In this document: positions 1-8,100 of the stretch, piece after piece
Layout: every line of letters starts with the position of its first letter
Position numbering within the stretch: the first letter of the stretch is position 1
From: Euryarchaeota archaeon UBA501
Lineage (GTDB): Archaea; Thermoplasmatota; Poseidoniia; Poseidoniales; Thalassarchaeaceae
Assembly (NCBI GenBank): GCA_002505685.1
Contig: DAVT01000131.1
Span: 9,704-22,691, forward strand
Direction: 5' to 3'
Length of the DNA: 12,988 nucleotides
Translations under genes and position numbers: made by a program
Notes under the pieces: generated by a model
The model's input: the letters and a program-made list of their open reading frames with translations, nothing else
Databases searched by the model: none
Told to the model about the DNA's origin: nothing

Positions 1-1056
1 CATGTTTGCAGAATAGGATTCTTGCAAGCGGCTTGAGCGATACAATTGATTCAACACCGCATGGGGGTCTGCATTTTGCTTGACCTCAATGACAACGCGA
101 ATCCCTTCTTTGCTGGACTCATCTCTGATGTCTCTGATACCCTTGACAGTTTCTTTACTCACAAGTTCAGCGATACCTTCGAGCATTCCAGCTTTTTTCA
201 CTTGATATGGGATTTCAGTGACAATAATTCGCTTTCCATCCCCATCGTCTTGAACTTCACATTGTGCGCGTACGTGGAATCTACCATGTCCCGTTTCATA
301 CATGTCTCGAATCCCATCAATTCCATGGATGGTGGCGCCGGTTGGGAAATCTGGACCCCTTAGGAGTTGCATGTATTCTCCGATGTCAATTGACGGTGGG
401 TTTTCTGGGTCTCCATTTTCCTCACCTTCTTCCAATATTCTATCGACGTGCAAGTGGACTGCAGATGCGACTTCCGGAAGATTGTGAGGTGGAATTTTCG
501 TGGCCATTCCTACGGCAATACCATCGCTACCATTCAGCAGAAGGTTTGGCAAACGTGCTGGCAAGACTTCGGGTTCTTGTTCTGAATCGTCGAAGTTAGG
601 CTGGAAGTTTACAGTATCTTTCTTGATATCTTCAAGCATGTGTTTTGAGAGTCGGTCCAATCGACTCTCAGTATATCGCATTGCAGCAGGGGGATCACCA
701 TCGATACTCCCAAAATTCCCTTGTCCATCGACCAATGGGTATCTAAGGCTGAAATCTTGTGCCATACGAACCATTGTATCGTAAATGGACTGGTCACCGT
801 GTGGGTGGAATTTACCCATGACTTCACCCACAGAACGTGCTGATTTGGAGTAAGAGCGGTCGGAGGTGTGTCCGGCCTCATGCATACCATAGAGGACTCT
901 GCGGTGGACAGGTTTCAATCCGTCACGAACTTCTGGTAAAGCACGCCCGATAATGACGGACATGGCGTAATTGATGTACGATGTTCGCATTTCTTGGTCG
1001 ACAGTGTGTCTGACTTGATTGTCTGTTGGATTTGTTGATTCTTCTTCATCACTCAT
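1..1056 (-). CDS. gyrA: DNA gyrase subunit A (3' end of gene outside window)
   Basis: GyrA is the breakage-reunion subunit of type IIA topoisomerase. With GyrB it introduces negative supercoils into DNA using ATP. I read 352 codons from the ATG at 1056 down to the left edge with no stop, so only the N-terminal part of the breakage-reunion domain is present; the rest of that domain and the C-terminal DNA-wrapping domain lie outside. Diagnostic segments are INYAMSVIIGRALPEVRDGL (about 28-47), KFHPHGDQSIYDTMVRMAQ (82-100), DGQGNFGSIDGD (110-121) and AAMRYTESRL (124-133). Tyr128 is the catalytic tyrosine (Tyr122 in E. coli), preceded by Arg127. In the quinolone-determining region the residue equivalent to E. 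coli Ser83 is Gln89, while the acidic Asp93 (Asp87) is kept. The start is supported by a strong ribosome binding site 6 nt upstream. The gene is the second of a gyrB-gyrA operon. Archaeal gyrases are known to derive from bacteria. I am very sure of the identity. Confidence 0.97.
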   Translation of the reverse strand, partial: MSDEEESTNPTDNQVRHTVDQEMRTSYINYAMSVIIGRALPEVRDGLKPVHRRVLYGMHEAGHTSDRSYSKSARSVGEVMGKFHPHGDQSIYDTMVRMAQDFSLRYPLVDGQGNFGSIDGDPPAAMRYTESRLDRLSKHMLEDIKKDTVNFQPNFDDSEQEPEVLPARLPNLLLNGSDGIAVGMATKIPPHNLPEVASAVHLHVDRILEEGEENGDPENPPSIDIGEYMQLLRGPDFPTGATIHGIDGIRDMYETGHGRFHVRAQCEVQDDGDGKRIIVTEIPYQVKKAGMLEGIAELVSKETVKGIRDIRDESSKEGIRVVIEVKQNADPHAVLNQLYRSSRLQESYSANM

Positions 1057-1062
1057 CTTTGT

Positions 1063-1069
1063 TCACCTC
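1063..1069 (-). promoter_or_regulatory. Ribosome binding site of gyrA overlapping the gyrB stop
   Basis: On the minus strand the sequence GAGGTGA lies 6 nt before the gyrA ATG. Its first two bases belong to the gyrB TGA stop (1068-1070). The motif matches the anti-Shine-Dalgarno at the 3' end of 16S rRNA well. Terminating gyrB ribosomes therefore sit on the gyrA initiation signal, which suggests translational coupling (inference). Confidence 0.8.
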
Positions 1070-3059
1070 ACACATCAACATCCGCTTCAGCAGCATGCAG
1101 TTCGATGAAAGCACGCCGGTCGGGAACATCATCTCCCATCAAAGTCTGGAACAAAGATGAAGTTTCTCCCTCGTCACTGAAGTCATTCGCAGTGACCTTG
1201 AGTAGGGTGCGGTTCACTGGATCCATCGTTGTCGTCCAAAGTTGATCTGGATTCATTTCACCGAGACCCTTGTACCGTTGGATACCAATTTTCGCATCCG
1301 GATTTTCTTCCTTGAATTCTTCAATTATTGCATCACGTTCGGCATCGGAATATGCATACCTCGAGGTCCGCCCGCGGGTAATCATGTACAAGGGTGGCTG
1401 GGCAATGAAGACATTACCTGCTTCAATCGCAGGGCGCATAAACCTCCACATGAACGTCAGAATCAAAGTTCGAATGTGCGCACCATCGACGTCAGCGTCC
1501 GTCATGATGATGATTTTTCCATAACGGAGTTTTTCGACGTTGAAATATGTCTCATCATCAGCTAGGTTTCCCTCACCTTCCGCCAATTCAGGCGGATTCC
1601 CAACCCCTGCGCCAAGTGCCTTAATCATCGTTTGAATCTCATTGTTCTGGTACACTTTGGCCTGATTTCTCAATTGCCTTTCAACATTCAGGATTTTACC
1701 TCTAAGAGGTAGAATCGCCTGTGTTCTTCGGTCACGCCCGGTTTTTGCAGAACCACCCGCAGAATCTCCTTCGACGATGTATATTTCACATTCTTCGGGA
1801 TTTCTACTTTGACAATCTGCCAGTTTACCAGGTAGGCCACCACCTTCCAAAACACCCTTTCTTCGCGTCAAATCCCGCGCTTTCCTCGCAGCTTCGCGGG
1901 CTTTGCTTGCTAGAACGGCCTTGTCTATGACAATCTTGGCTACTGAGGGATTTTCTTCAAAGTGTTCGGCCAATTTTTCATTCACAATACTCTCGACAAT
2001 TCCCGCAACTTCGTTCGATACGAGTTTGTCTTTAGTTTGGCTTGAGAATGAAGGGTCGGGGTGTTTCACACTGATGACAACAGCAATTCCTTCGCGAACA
2101 TCGTCCCCTGACAACTTGTCCACATTTTTGAGGAGGTTGCGACTCTTCGCATATCGGTTCAGTGATCCGGTCAATGCGCTTCGAAGGCCTGAGAGGTGTG
2201 TTCCTCCGTCTCGGTTGCGGATGATATTGGTGTAACATTGTATGACTTCATTGTAGGCATCCGACCATTGCATGGCCAATTCAATGTGTATTTCTCCCCC
2301 TTCAATTTCGCGCATACCTTTGATGCAAACAACATCTGGGTGAATGGGGTTCCTTCTCTCATTCAATTGCTTGACAAATTCGGAAATCCCTCCGTCATAT
2401 TGGTGTTCAACGATTTCAGGTGAATCTCCTCGCTGGTCGACGATTGTAATTTTCAATCCTGCATTCAGGAATGCGGTTTCCCTAAGGCGTGTGTTTAGAA
2501 TTTCATAATCAAATTCCGTGACGGTCGTAAATATCTCTAAATCAGGTTTGAATGTGATTGCAGTTCCAGTTGAGTTACTGGTCCCTATTTCTTCTAGCGG
2601 ACCTTGTGGCTCACCACGGACATAGGTTTGTTCATACATTTTCTCGTCGCGTTGAATGGTCATTTTGAGCCATTCTGACACGGCATTCACTGCCGAAACA
2701 CCAACGCCATGAAGTCCACCTGAAACTTTGTACGAAGAGTTGTCAAATTTGCCACCTGCGTGGAGCTTTGTCATGATCACTTCAGCCGCACTAATCCCAT
2801 ACTCGGAATGCGTGCCGACGGGAATCCCTCTGCCATGGTCGACAATGGTGACTGACCCATCTTTTTGCAACACGATTTCCACAGCATCACAGTGCCCGGC
2901 AAGATGTTCGTCCACTGCATTATCGACAACTTCCCAAATACAGTGGTGGAGAGCGGAACCGTCGTGCGGATCGCCAAGGTACATCCCTGGTCGTTTGCGT
3001 ACTGCTTCAAGCCCTTCTAGGACTTGGATGCTGTCTGCTTTGTAATCGGTTTCACTCAT
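1068..3059 (-). CDS. gyrB: DNA gyrase subunit B, complete (663 aa)
   Basis: GyrB is the ATPase subunit of DNA gyrase. The GHKL ATPase domain shows EVVDNAVDE (43-51; Glu43 likely general base, Asn47 Mg-binding), DHGRGIP (74-80; Asp74 contacts adenine in the family), the glycine-rich GGLHGVGVSAVN (114-125), and the QTK loop (341-343) whose lysine contacts the ATP gamma phosphate. The TOPRIM metal site is EGDSAGG (430-436) with DADVD (521-525). The C-terminal part has IQRYKGLGEMNPDQLW (593-608), the end of the GyrB/ParE signature. The length fits the short GyrB/ParE form; the insert of about 170 residues seen in E. coli GyrB (804 aa) is absent. On sequence alone ParE/TopoVI-B confusion is possible, but the adjacent gyrA and the archaeal setting favour GyrB. 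The start ATG has an AGAGG-type site about 10 nt upstream. The gene is transcribed ahead of gyrA and is preceded by a striking inverted repeat. Confidence 0.97.
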   Translation of the reverse strand: MSETDYKADSIQVLEGLEAVRKRPGMYLGDPHDGSALHHCIWEVVDNAVDEHLAGHCDAVEIVLQKDGSVTIVDHGRGIPVGTHSEYGISAAEVIMTKLHAGGKFDNSSYKVSGGLHGVGVSAVNAVSEWLKMTIQRDEKMYEQTYVRGEPQGPLEEIGTSNSTGTAITFKPDLEIFTTVTEFDYEILNTRLRETAFLNAGLKITIVDQRGDSPEIVEHQYDGGISEFVKQLNERRNPIHPDVVCIKGMREIEGGEIHIELAMQWSDAYNEVIQCYTNIIRNRDGGTHLSGLRSALTGSLNRYAKSRNLLKNVDKLSGDDVREGIAVVISVKHPDPSFSSQTKDKLVSNEVAGIVESIVNEKLAEHFEENPSVAKIVIDKAVLASKAREAARKARDLTRRKGVLEGGGLPGKLADCQSRNPEECEIYIVEGDSAGGSAKTGRDRRTQAILPLRGKILNVERQLRNQAKVYQNNEIQTMIKALGAGVGNPPELAEGEGNLADDETYFNVEKLRYGKIIIMTDADVDGAHIRTLILTFMWRFMRPAIEAGNVFIAQPPLYMITRGRTSRYAYSDAERDAIIEEFKEENPDAKIGIQRYKGLGEMNPDQLWTTTMDPVNRTLLKVTANDFSDEGETSSLFQTLMGDDVPDRRAFIELHAAEADVDV

Positions 3060-3087
3060 TTTATCAAACCTCTTCCTTTATTTTTTT

Positions 3088-3110
3088 GAGGACCCCCGTA
3101 GGGGGTCCTC
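3088..3110. repeat. Perfect 10-bp inverted repeat upstream of gyrB
   Basis: The arms GAGGACCCCC (3088-3097) and GGGGGTCCTC (3101-3110) are perfectly complementary with a 3-nt GTA spacer. Eight of the ten pairs in the stem are G-C, so it would form a very stable hairpin in RNA or a cruciform in DNA. It ends 28 nt before the gyrB ATG. A T7 tract lies on the plus-strand 5' side (3081-3087), which reads as A7 after the hairpin in the gyrB direction. It is therefore not a canonical hairpin-plus-U-tract terminator in either direction, and no gene ends here. It is either an operator beside the gyrB promoter or a structured gyrB 5' leader. Confidence 0.85.
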
Positions 3111-3284
3111 ATCACTTGTTCTTTCGTGGACTCTCGGGGTTATTGAATGATTCGCCTTCAGCGCCGAAAAAACCCCTTTTTTTAGCCCCTTTTCGTGCAC
3201 TCAAAACACTATGAAAAACGCCTCTTTTCCTTACAGAAAATCACCATTTTTTCAGCATTTTTTTCGAATCCTCCTCTCAATACG

Positions 3285-3290
3285 ATTAAA
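3285..3290 (+). promoter_or_regulatory. Putative TATA box of aroD
   Basis: ATTAAA lies 25-30 nt before the preferred aroD ATG at 3315. No Shine-Dalgarno is visible before that ATG. This spacing is what archaeal TATA-directed transcription starting at or next to the start codon would give (a leaderless mRNA). The match to the consensus is only partial, so this is a suggestion. Confidence 0.4.
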
Positions 3291-3314
3291 CCCGAAGTGC
3301 GAATCGCCGCGACG

Positions 3315-4112
3315 ATGACTGAGTCCTTGATCTGCGCCACTCTGCGAGGGCACAGTGTTGGTGACATGATTCGAGATGCTAGTCGTGCCACTGCGGCAGG
3401 TGCCGACATGGTCGAAGTGCGCTTCGATAACCTGTACACAAACCGCATTGAGGTCGACCCCATCGTCGTCACAAATGCTGAAGGTGAAGAAATCACAGAA
3501 AAGCAACCTCCGATTATGGAGCAGCGCCCCATCGAAGAAGTCGATGTGGAGAGTTCCATCGAGAACTTGAAGAATGGTATTCAGATTCCAGTAATTTTCA
3601 CTTGCCGTTCTATGGATGAGGGTGGATATTTCCATGGCGATGAGGCCGCAAGAGTATCTATTCTTCAGGCGGCAATCGACAGTGGAGTTACATGGATAGA
3701 TTTGGAGATTTCAATCGCAGATAAGGCTCGCAAGGCCTTGGTTAAGGCCTGTGGTGAATCAACCTCAATCGTCGCCTCTAGCCACCTTCCTGCCGCTTCT
3801 TCAGCCGATGAAATTGTAGATTTCGTTAATGCCAATTCAGGCGCTGGACAGATCATCAAGTGTTGCTATTTGGATGTTCAACACTCGAGTAGTTTACACA
3901 TTTTTGAGGCGGCTGAAAGGCTGGCTGATTCAGATGTTCAGGTGGCACTGATGGGTCAAGGACCTGGAGGAGATTGGACTCGAATTCACGCACCTATGCT
4001 CAAGCAATCACTCGTCTACACAACGCTCGATCGGGATTATGCATTGGTCAAGAGAGGTCAAGTCAACATCAATGATTTGCGAATCGCTTGGGGCGTTTTG
4101 GAATACGAATAA
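3315..4112 (+). CDS. aroD: 3-dehydroquinate dehydratase, type I (AroD)
   Basis: This cytoplasmic enzyme removes water from 3-dehydroquinate to give 3-dehydroshikimate, step three of the shikimate pathway, through a Schiff-base lysine. The product is 265 aa from ATG 3315. Family landmarks in order: ICATLRG (6-12), DMVEVRFDNL (31-40) with Glu35 and Arg37, IFTCRS (94-99) with Arg98, EGGYFHGDE, WIDLEI (127-132), SIVASSHLPA (151-160) with the probable catalytic His157, QIIKCCYL (179-186) with the probable Schiff-base Lys182, and ALMGQGPGGDWTRIHAP (211-227) with the substrate-binding Arg223. The segment between strands 2 and 3 (about 41-89) is longer and more charged than is usual. Ser is replaced by Thr222 before the binding Arg. 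I chose ATG 3315 over GTG 3195 because the family begins right at this beta strand and an AT-rich box sits at leaderless spacing. The gene stands alone; its 3' end meets the next gene tail to tail with 1 nt between them. Confidence 0.93.
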   Translation: MTESLICATLRGHSVGDMIRDASRATAAGADMVEVRFDNLYTNRIEVDPIVVTNAEGEEITEKQPPIMEQRPIEEVDVESSIENLKNGIQIPVIFTCRSMDEGGYFHGDEAARVSILQAAIDSGVTWIDLEISIADKARKALVKACGESTSIVASSHLPAASSADEIVDFVNANSGAGQIIKCCYLDVQHSSSLHIFEAAERLADSDVQVALMGQGPGGDWTRIHAPMLKQSLVYTTLDRDYALVKRGQVNINDLRIAWGVLEYE

Positions 4113-4113
4113 C

Positions 4114-5118
4114 CTACTGCATCTGTGGTAATTCGACTTGAGGTGCCTCTTCTGGCGCCGTTTCGAGATGTGGCATCAAATCAGCACTCGCCACATCCAT
4201 AGACACATTTCCAGCCTTCATGTATTGCTTGTGAACAATGAATGGGGCAGCGAGTATCCCAATCAAGCCACTACAACAAAAGCACTTGACAGTCCAATTG
4301 GGTAGTGACAATCTTTCCTCAACGATTACATTCACATCGACACTGTAATTCTCACCCTGAGGACCAGCGTCGTATACACGGATGTTATCCCATGAATCGA
4401 TTACTAGGAACATTGTTTCAGGGTTAGGGTCGCAGTTATCAAAAATCCAACAGGATTCTTCTTCAGGATGGTCCAAAGCAACTGAAAATTCCACTTTGTT
4501 TAACTTTTCATATGAGTGAACATCTCTGAATGAACCCCATAGAAACAAGTTCTGAGCATTTGGGGATGAAGTTGCCATTTCATCTCTAATTTCATCATCT
4601 GCATGACGTGACCAATAATCCCAAGTGTAGTACATACCAATGTCCCAGAAATCTTGCGATGTGAATTCCTTCTCTTGCATCAGGTACACATCTGCAACGG
4701 GGCGTTCTTCCGAGCTATTCAGTGGTTGTAGGTCCACTGAAAAGGTGTACTTGAAGCCAGTCACCATATTCATCCGTACGCCAACGGCAGAATCATTGTA
4801 CAACTCAAAAGATGTGCTGAATGAATTTCTGAGGGGGCACAAATCGTTCCAGAGTAAACCCTCAGTTTCTGGGAGATCTCCACGTTCTTCCCAATGTTCT
4901 TTATCATCTTCCTCGTCGATGCTTTTCATGCCATCTCCAGTCATTTGGAAATTCTCAACGGTGTTGTGATCTACAGTTCCACTTTCTTGTAATTCCTCAC
5001 ACGATTGCTGTGCAGAGGCCAAAGGTGCAATTTCGTACCCGATGGCAGTTAGAAGTGGTATCATCAGGATTGATACGACTACTATGGAGTACAAATGCCC
5101 CCTCCATGTCACCATCAT
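4114..5118 (-). CDS. Unrecognised secreted, membrane-anchored surface protein
   Basis: I do not recognise the family. The predicted protein is 334 aa. It opens with a signal peptide (hydrophobic about 9-33, probable cleavage near ASA-QQS, about 37). A hydrophilic, acidic, presumably beta-rich extracellular part follows, with several Cys (40, 94, 223, 229) that could pair. A transmembrane helix lies at about 278-296, entered through a cysteine cluster (CFCCSG, Cys279, 281 and 282), and the short acidic and proline-containing tail is cytoplasmic. Sequons such as NDS, NSS and NYS suggest N-glycosylation sites (inference). The upstream peptidase gene's TGA overlaps this ATG by one base (TGATG). 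A GTG one codon earlier would give a 4-nt overlap, and another ATG follows at 5115; no strong ribosome binding site separates them. Coupled expression suggests a partner or accessory role for the peptidase, but the sequence gives no function. Confidence 0.82.
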   Translation of the reverse strand: MMVTWRGHLYSIVVVSILMIPLLTAIGYEIAPLASAQQSCEELQESGTVDHNTVENFQMTGDGMKSIDEEDDKEHWEERGDLPETEGLLWNDLCPLRNSFSTSFELYNDSAVGVRMNMVTGFKYTFSVDLQPLNSSEERPVADVYLMQEKEFTSQDFWDIGMYYTWDYWSRHADDEIRDEMATSSPNAQNLFLWGSFRDVHSYEKLNKVEFSVALDHPEEESCWIFDNCDPNPETMFLVIDSWDNIRVYDAGPQGENYSVDVNVIVEERLSLPNWTVKCFCCSGLIGILAAPFIVHKQYMKAGNVSMDVASADLMPHLETAPEEAPQVELPQMQ

Positions 5119-8100
5119 CACCGCCGGCGCCTGCTGGTCACAGGCCGCACATAACCTGATTCCTTGCTGCGTCGGTCGTCACGTGTCAAATGCGAGGGTT
5201 TGGGCGGAGGCGCGTGCTGATCCATGCCTAGGATGCCACCCTCAGTGTGTACTTCGGTGACATCGTAAGTGCTGGCCGCTTGCTCTGCTTCAACTTCAAT
5301 TTCCTCAGGCTCGCGCATGACCAACCACCCAAGGACTAACACGAGGGCAATGAGGATGATGATGTACAAACTTCCAGAATCCGAGGACGGTAGCAAATCT
5401 TTCCACGATAGGTCTCCCAAGGCCTCCTCTTCAGAATCTGGACTGCGGACAATCACATCGAATGTTTGAACCGTGCAAACGTGCGTGTCATCACAGACCT
5501 TCAGACGGATTACGAATTCCCCGGTTTCATTCCATTGGGTGTCAATTCGTCCGGGGAATTCTTCGTTCATCACCCAGTCGTCGTTGAAGTTTCCATTCCC
5601 ATCTTCATCTACACTGTCATCAATGTCCCAAAGGTAACTGAGCATGGTATTCAATTCTGTGTCGCGATCATTATCTGGAATTCCATCGTTATCACTGTCA
5701 ACCAATGTATCGTCGTCACGCCAAACACGCATCCCGTTCAACATGTCAGAATCTACGGCAGTTGCTCTGAGGCTATTGAGTGCCCCCATGAATGCAGTGC
5801 CGTCTACAATAACACTCTCAGTTTCAACCGAAGGTGCACTAGACACCCAAATGCCCACGGTGGTAGAATTGCTATCTCCTGTGCCAAATCCATCTCTTAC
5901 AGTGAGCGTTACGGTGTAGTAACCTGGCATTTCAAAAATATGCCAAGAATCGACTTGGTTTGAGGGCGGAGATGCATCTCCCCAGTTCCAAGTCGTCTCG
6001 ACAATTCCATTCCAATCGGGTGCGTTTTGGTCAGGGTTTTCCATTCCATCGAATGCGATATCCATATCTCGAGACCCGTCAGAAGAAAATCGCAGTACAG
6101 TGCCTGGGGCGACGAAAACGTCCCCACTTTCGGTAAAAGTAGTACGCCAATTGTATACTGACAAATCTTGCCCCGGTACAGTGACCACAGTATCGTTTAG
6201 CCACGCCTCTTGTACTGAGAGTACTGGCATTGGCAATGGATTGGCGATGTGAATTGTGTAACTCTTCGGAAGTGATTCCAAGCCACGTTCATCTGTGACA
6301 ATCAAGGTGACTGAGTATACGCCTGGTTCAGTGAACATATGGTTGACTTGAGTATTTGTCATGTTATCTTCAATTCCGGTAATGGTCCAATTATGAGTCA
6401 TATTTCCTGAATTTCCATCAGGGTCAAAGGAGGATGAAATGAATGTATACATCGTATTCGTGGTTCCATCAGCAGGGCGTGGGAAAATGGCCACAGGACG
6501 CTGATTTAGTACCTCTACATGTAAGGTGGCTACTGAGAAGTTTCCAGCATCGTCCACGGCATAAACTGTGACGTTTTTCCACCCGGGTGTTGCCCAAGCC
6601 ACCAATGGGTTTGCATCCGTACTGTGATTTTCAGTGAATGGGGAAGAAAGTGTAACAATGCCGCCATCCAAGTTGATGTTTTCATCAAACCACCAATCCG
6701 TTTCAACAATGGTTCCATCATCATCGGTGAACACTGTTGGTAGACTCAATGGTGTCAATGTCGTCGTCTGCAAATCCTCGAACCAAACTTGACGAGGTAA
6801 ACGATTGAGAATCAAAATTGACACACTCATGTTGGCAACATGAGTACCATCATCAACGAAAAGAGTCAGAATATATTCGGTACCATTTGAGGAACCAACC
6901 TCCCATTCGTGCGAGATTTCATACAATCCTTGACCACTAACAATTGTCCCATCACCGAAATCCCAAGTGAAAATCAATTGATTTAATGGCACATTGTCTT
7001 CGGTTCCAGCAGATGAGAATTGCACACGTTGGGATGTCAATAACATGTACGGGTCAGTGATTGCTGAGGGTGGTGAACCGACATCGATCTTCGGAATCGG
7101 GGGTTGTGTATCATTCACTCCAATCACCCATTCTTGAGGTGCGCTGACAGCTCCACCTTGGTCGACAACGGTCAAACTCACATTGTACGTCCCGGGAGTT
7201 TGCCATGCTCTCAACGGGTCCTTGAGTCCCGAACCAGCTGACCCATCACCAAAGTTCCAATTGTATCCAACAGGAGTTTCATTGTTCGTGAATGATTCAT
7301 TGGTCAGGCCAAGACCCCACAGATCATACCCTGCCCCAAAGAACTGCAACGGGAGCCATGTCTGTGTTGCATTGGCAGCGGCCCCACCTTCAGCAATAGG
7401 GGCCATATTGGTGAGGTTGAGTGGGAGTGTGAGCGCCTCACTCACAATTTCTCCAATTTGATTCCGCATGGTAAAACTGAGTGTCCAATCTCCATCCCAA
7501 GGAGGGGTGTACCAAACTGTTTGATTGACTGGGATACTGTTTCCAGCCTCTAAAGAGAACATCATGGTGTCGTGTAGGACATTCTCTTCGTAAGCCCGAA
7601 CCTCGATATCCAGCACTTCGTAGAAGGCTGATGATGTGACTTCTACGGTGGCCTCTACAGTGTCAATATCGCCATCTTCATCGCGGTCGGTTGTGAACTC
7701 TTGAGCGACATTAATCTGGGCTGGTTGTGTAATCAACCCCGCCAGCACATCGAACGTGGCAATCGGATATTCGGAAGCTCCTCCAGGGAAATTGCAGTTG
7801 GGATAGGTGTAGTCACAATCATCTACACCGCTTTCGTACCAAACAATGAGGTAAACATCATCGGTGACGTTACCAAAACTTGGTATCAGTGCCGTGCCAA
7901 TTCCAGAAGTTGGATCAAAACGCAATTTTTCCATCGACCAAGTTCCTGCTGCGGCATCATGGGATAGTGCAGTTGCCGCAAAGCCAAGTTCACTTGGTTG
8001 AACCTTGATGTTGAGCGGGGCACCAGTTCCATCTTTGAATCGGAACGCGTGAACTCCCCATCCTTCGATATCTTGTGTGCCTGACTGCCACATGCCCCCC

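Larger units (their letters stand above)
3060..3314. other. Divergent intergenic region between gyrB and aroD
   Basis: This 255-bp stretch separates the outward-reading gyrB (minus) and aroD (plus). It contains a perfect inverted repeat (3088-3110), T and C tracts, and a CCCCTTTT element occurring twice close together (about 3173-3192). An AT-rich ATTAAA box lies before aroD. A GTG-initiated in-frame extension of aroD exists (from 3195), but its 40 extra residues look unlike a DHQase N terminus, so I treat this part as non-coding. No tRNA or recognisable small RNA was seen. Confidence 0.7.

Noticed and set aside
3088..3110. Reading the inverted repeat as a rho-independent terminator
   Set aside because: The T-tract precedes the hairpin on the plus strand and becomes an A-tract after it on the minus strand. 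Both flanking genes start here rather than end.
3195..3314. GTG-initiated N-terminal extension of aroD by 40 residues
   Set aside because: The extra residues look like translated intergenic sequence and no ribosome binding site is seen. The family fold begins at the ATG at 3315, which also has a leaderless-spaced AT box.
3209..3635. Minus-strand open frames opposite aroD
   Set aside because: aroD motifs are unambiguous on the plus strand. The antisense products have no recognisable features.
5466..5963. Plus-strand open frame of about 165 codons antisense to the PKD region
   Set aside because: It is a shadow of the PKD domains, whose motifs read clearly on the minus strand.
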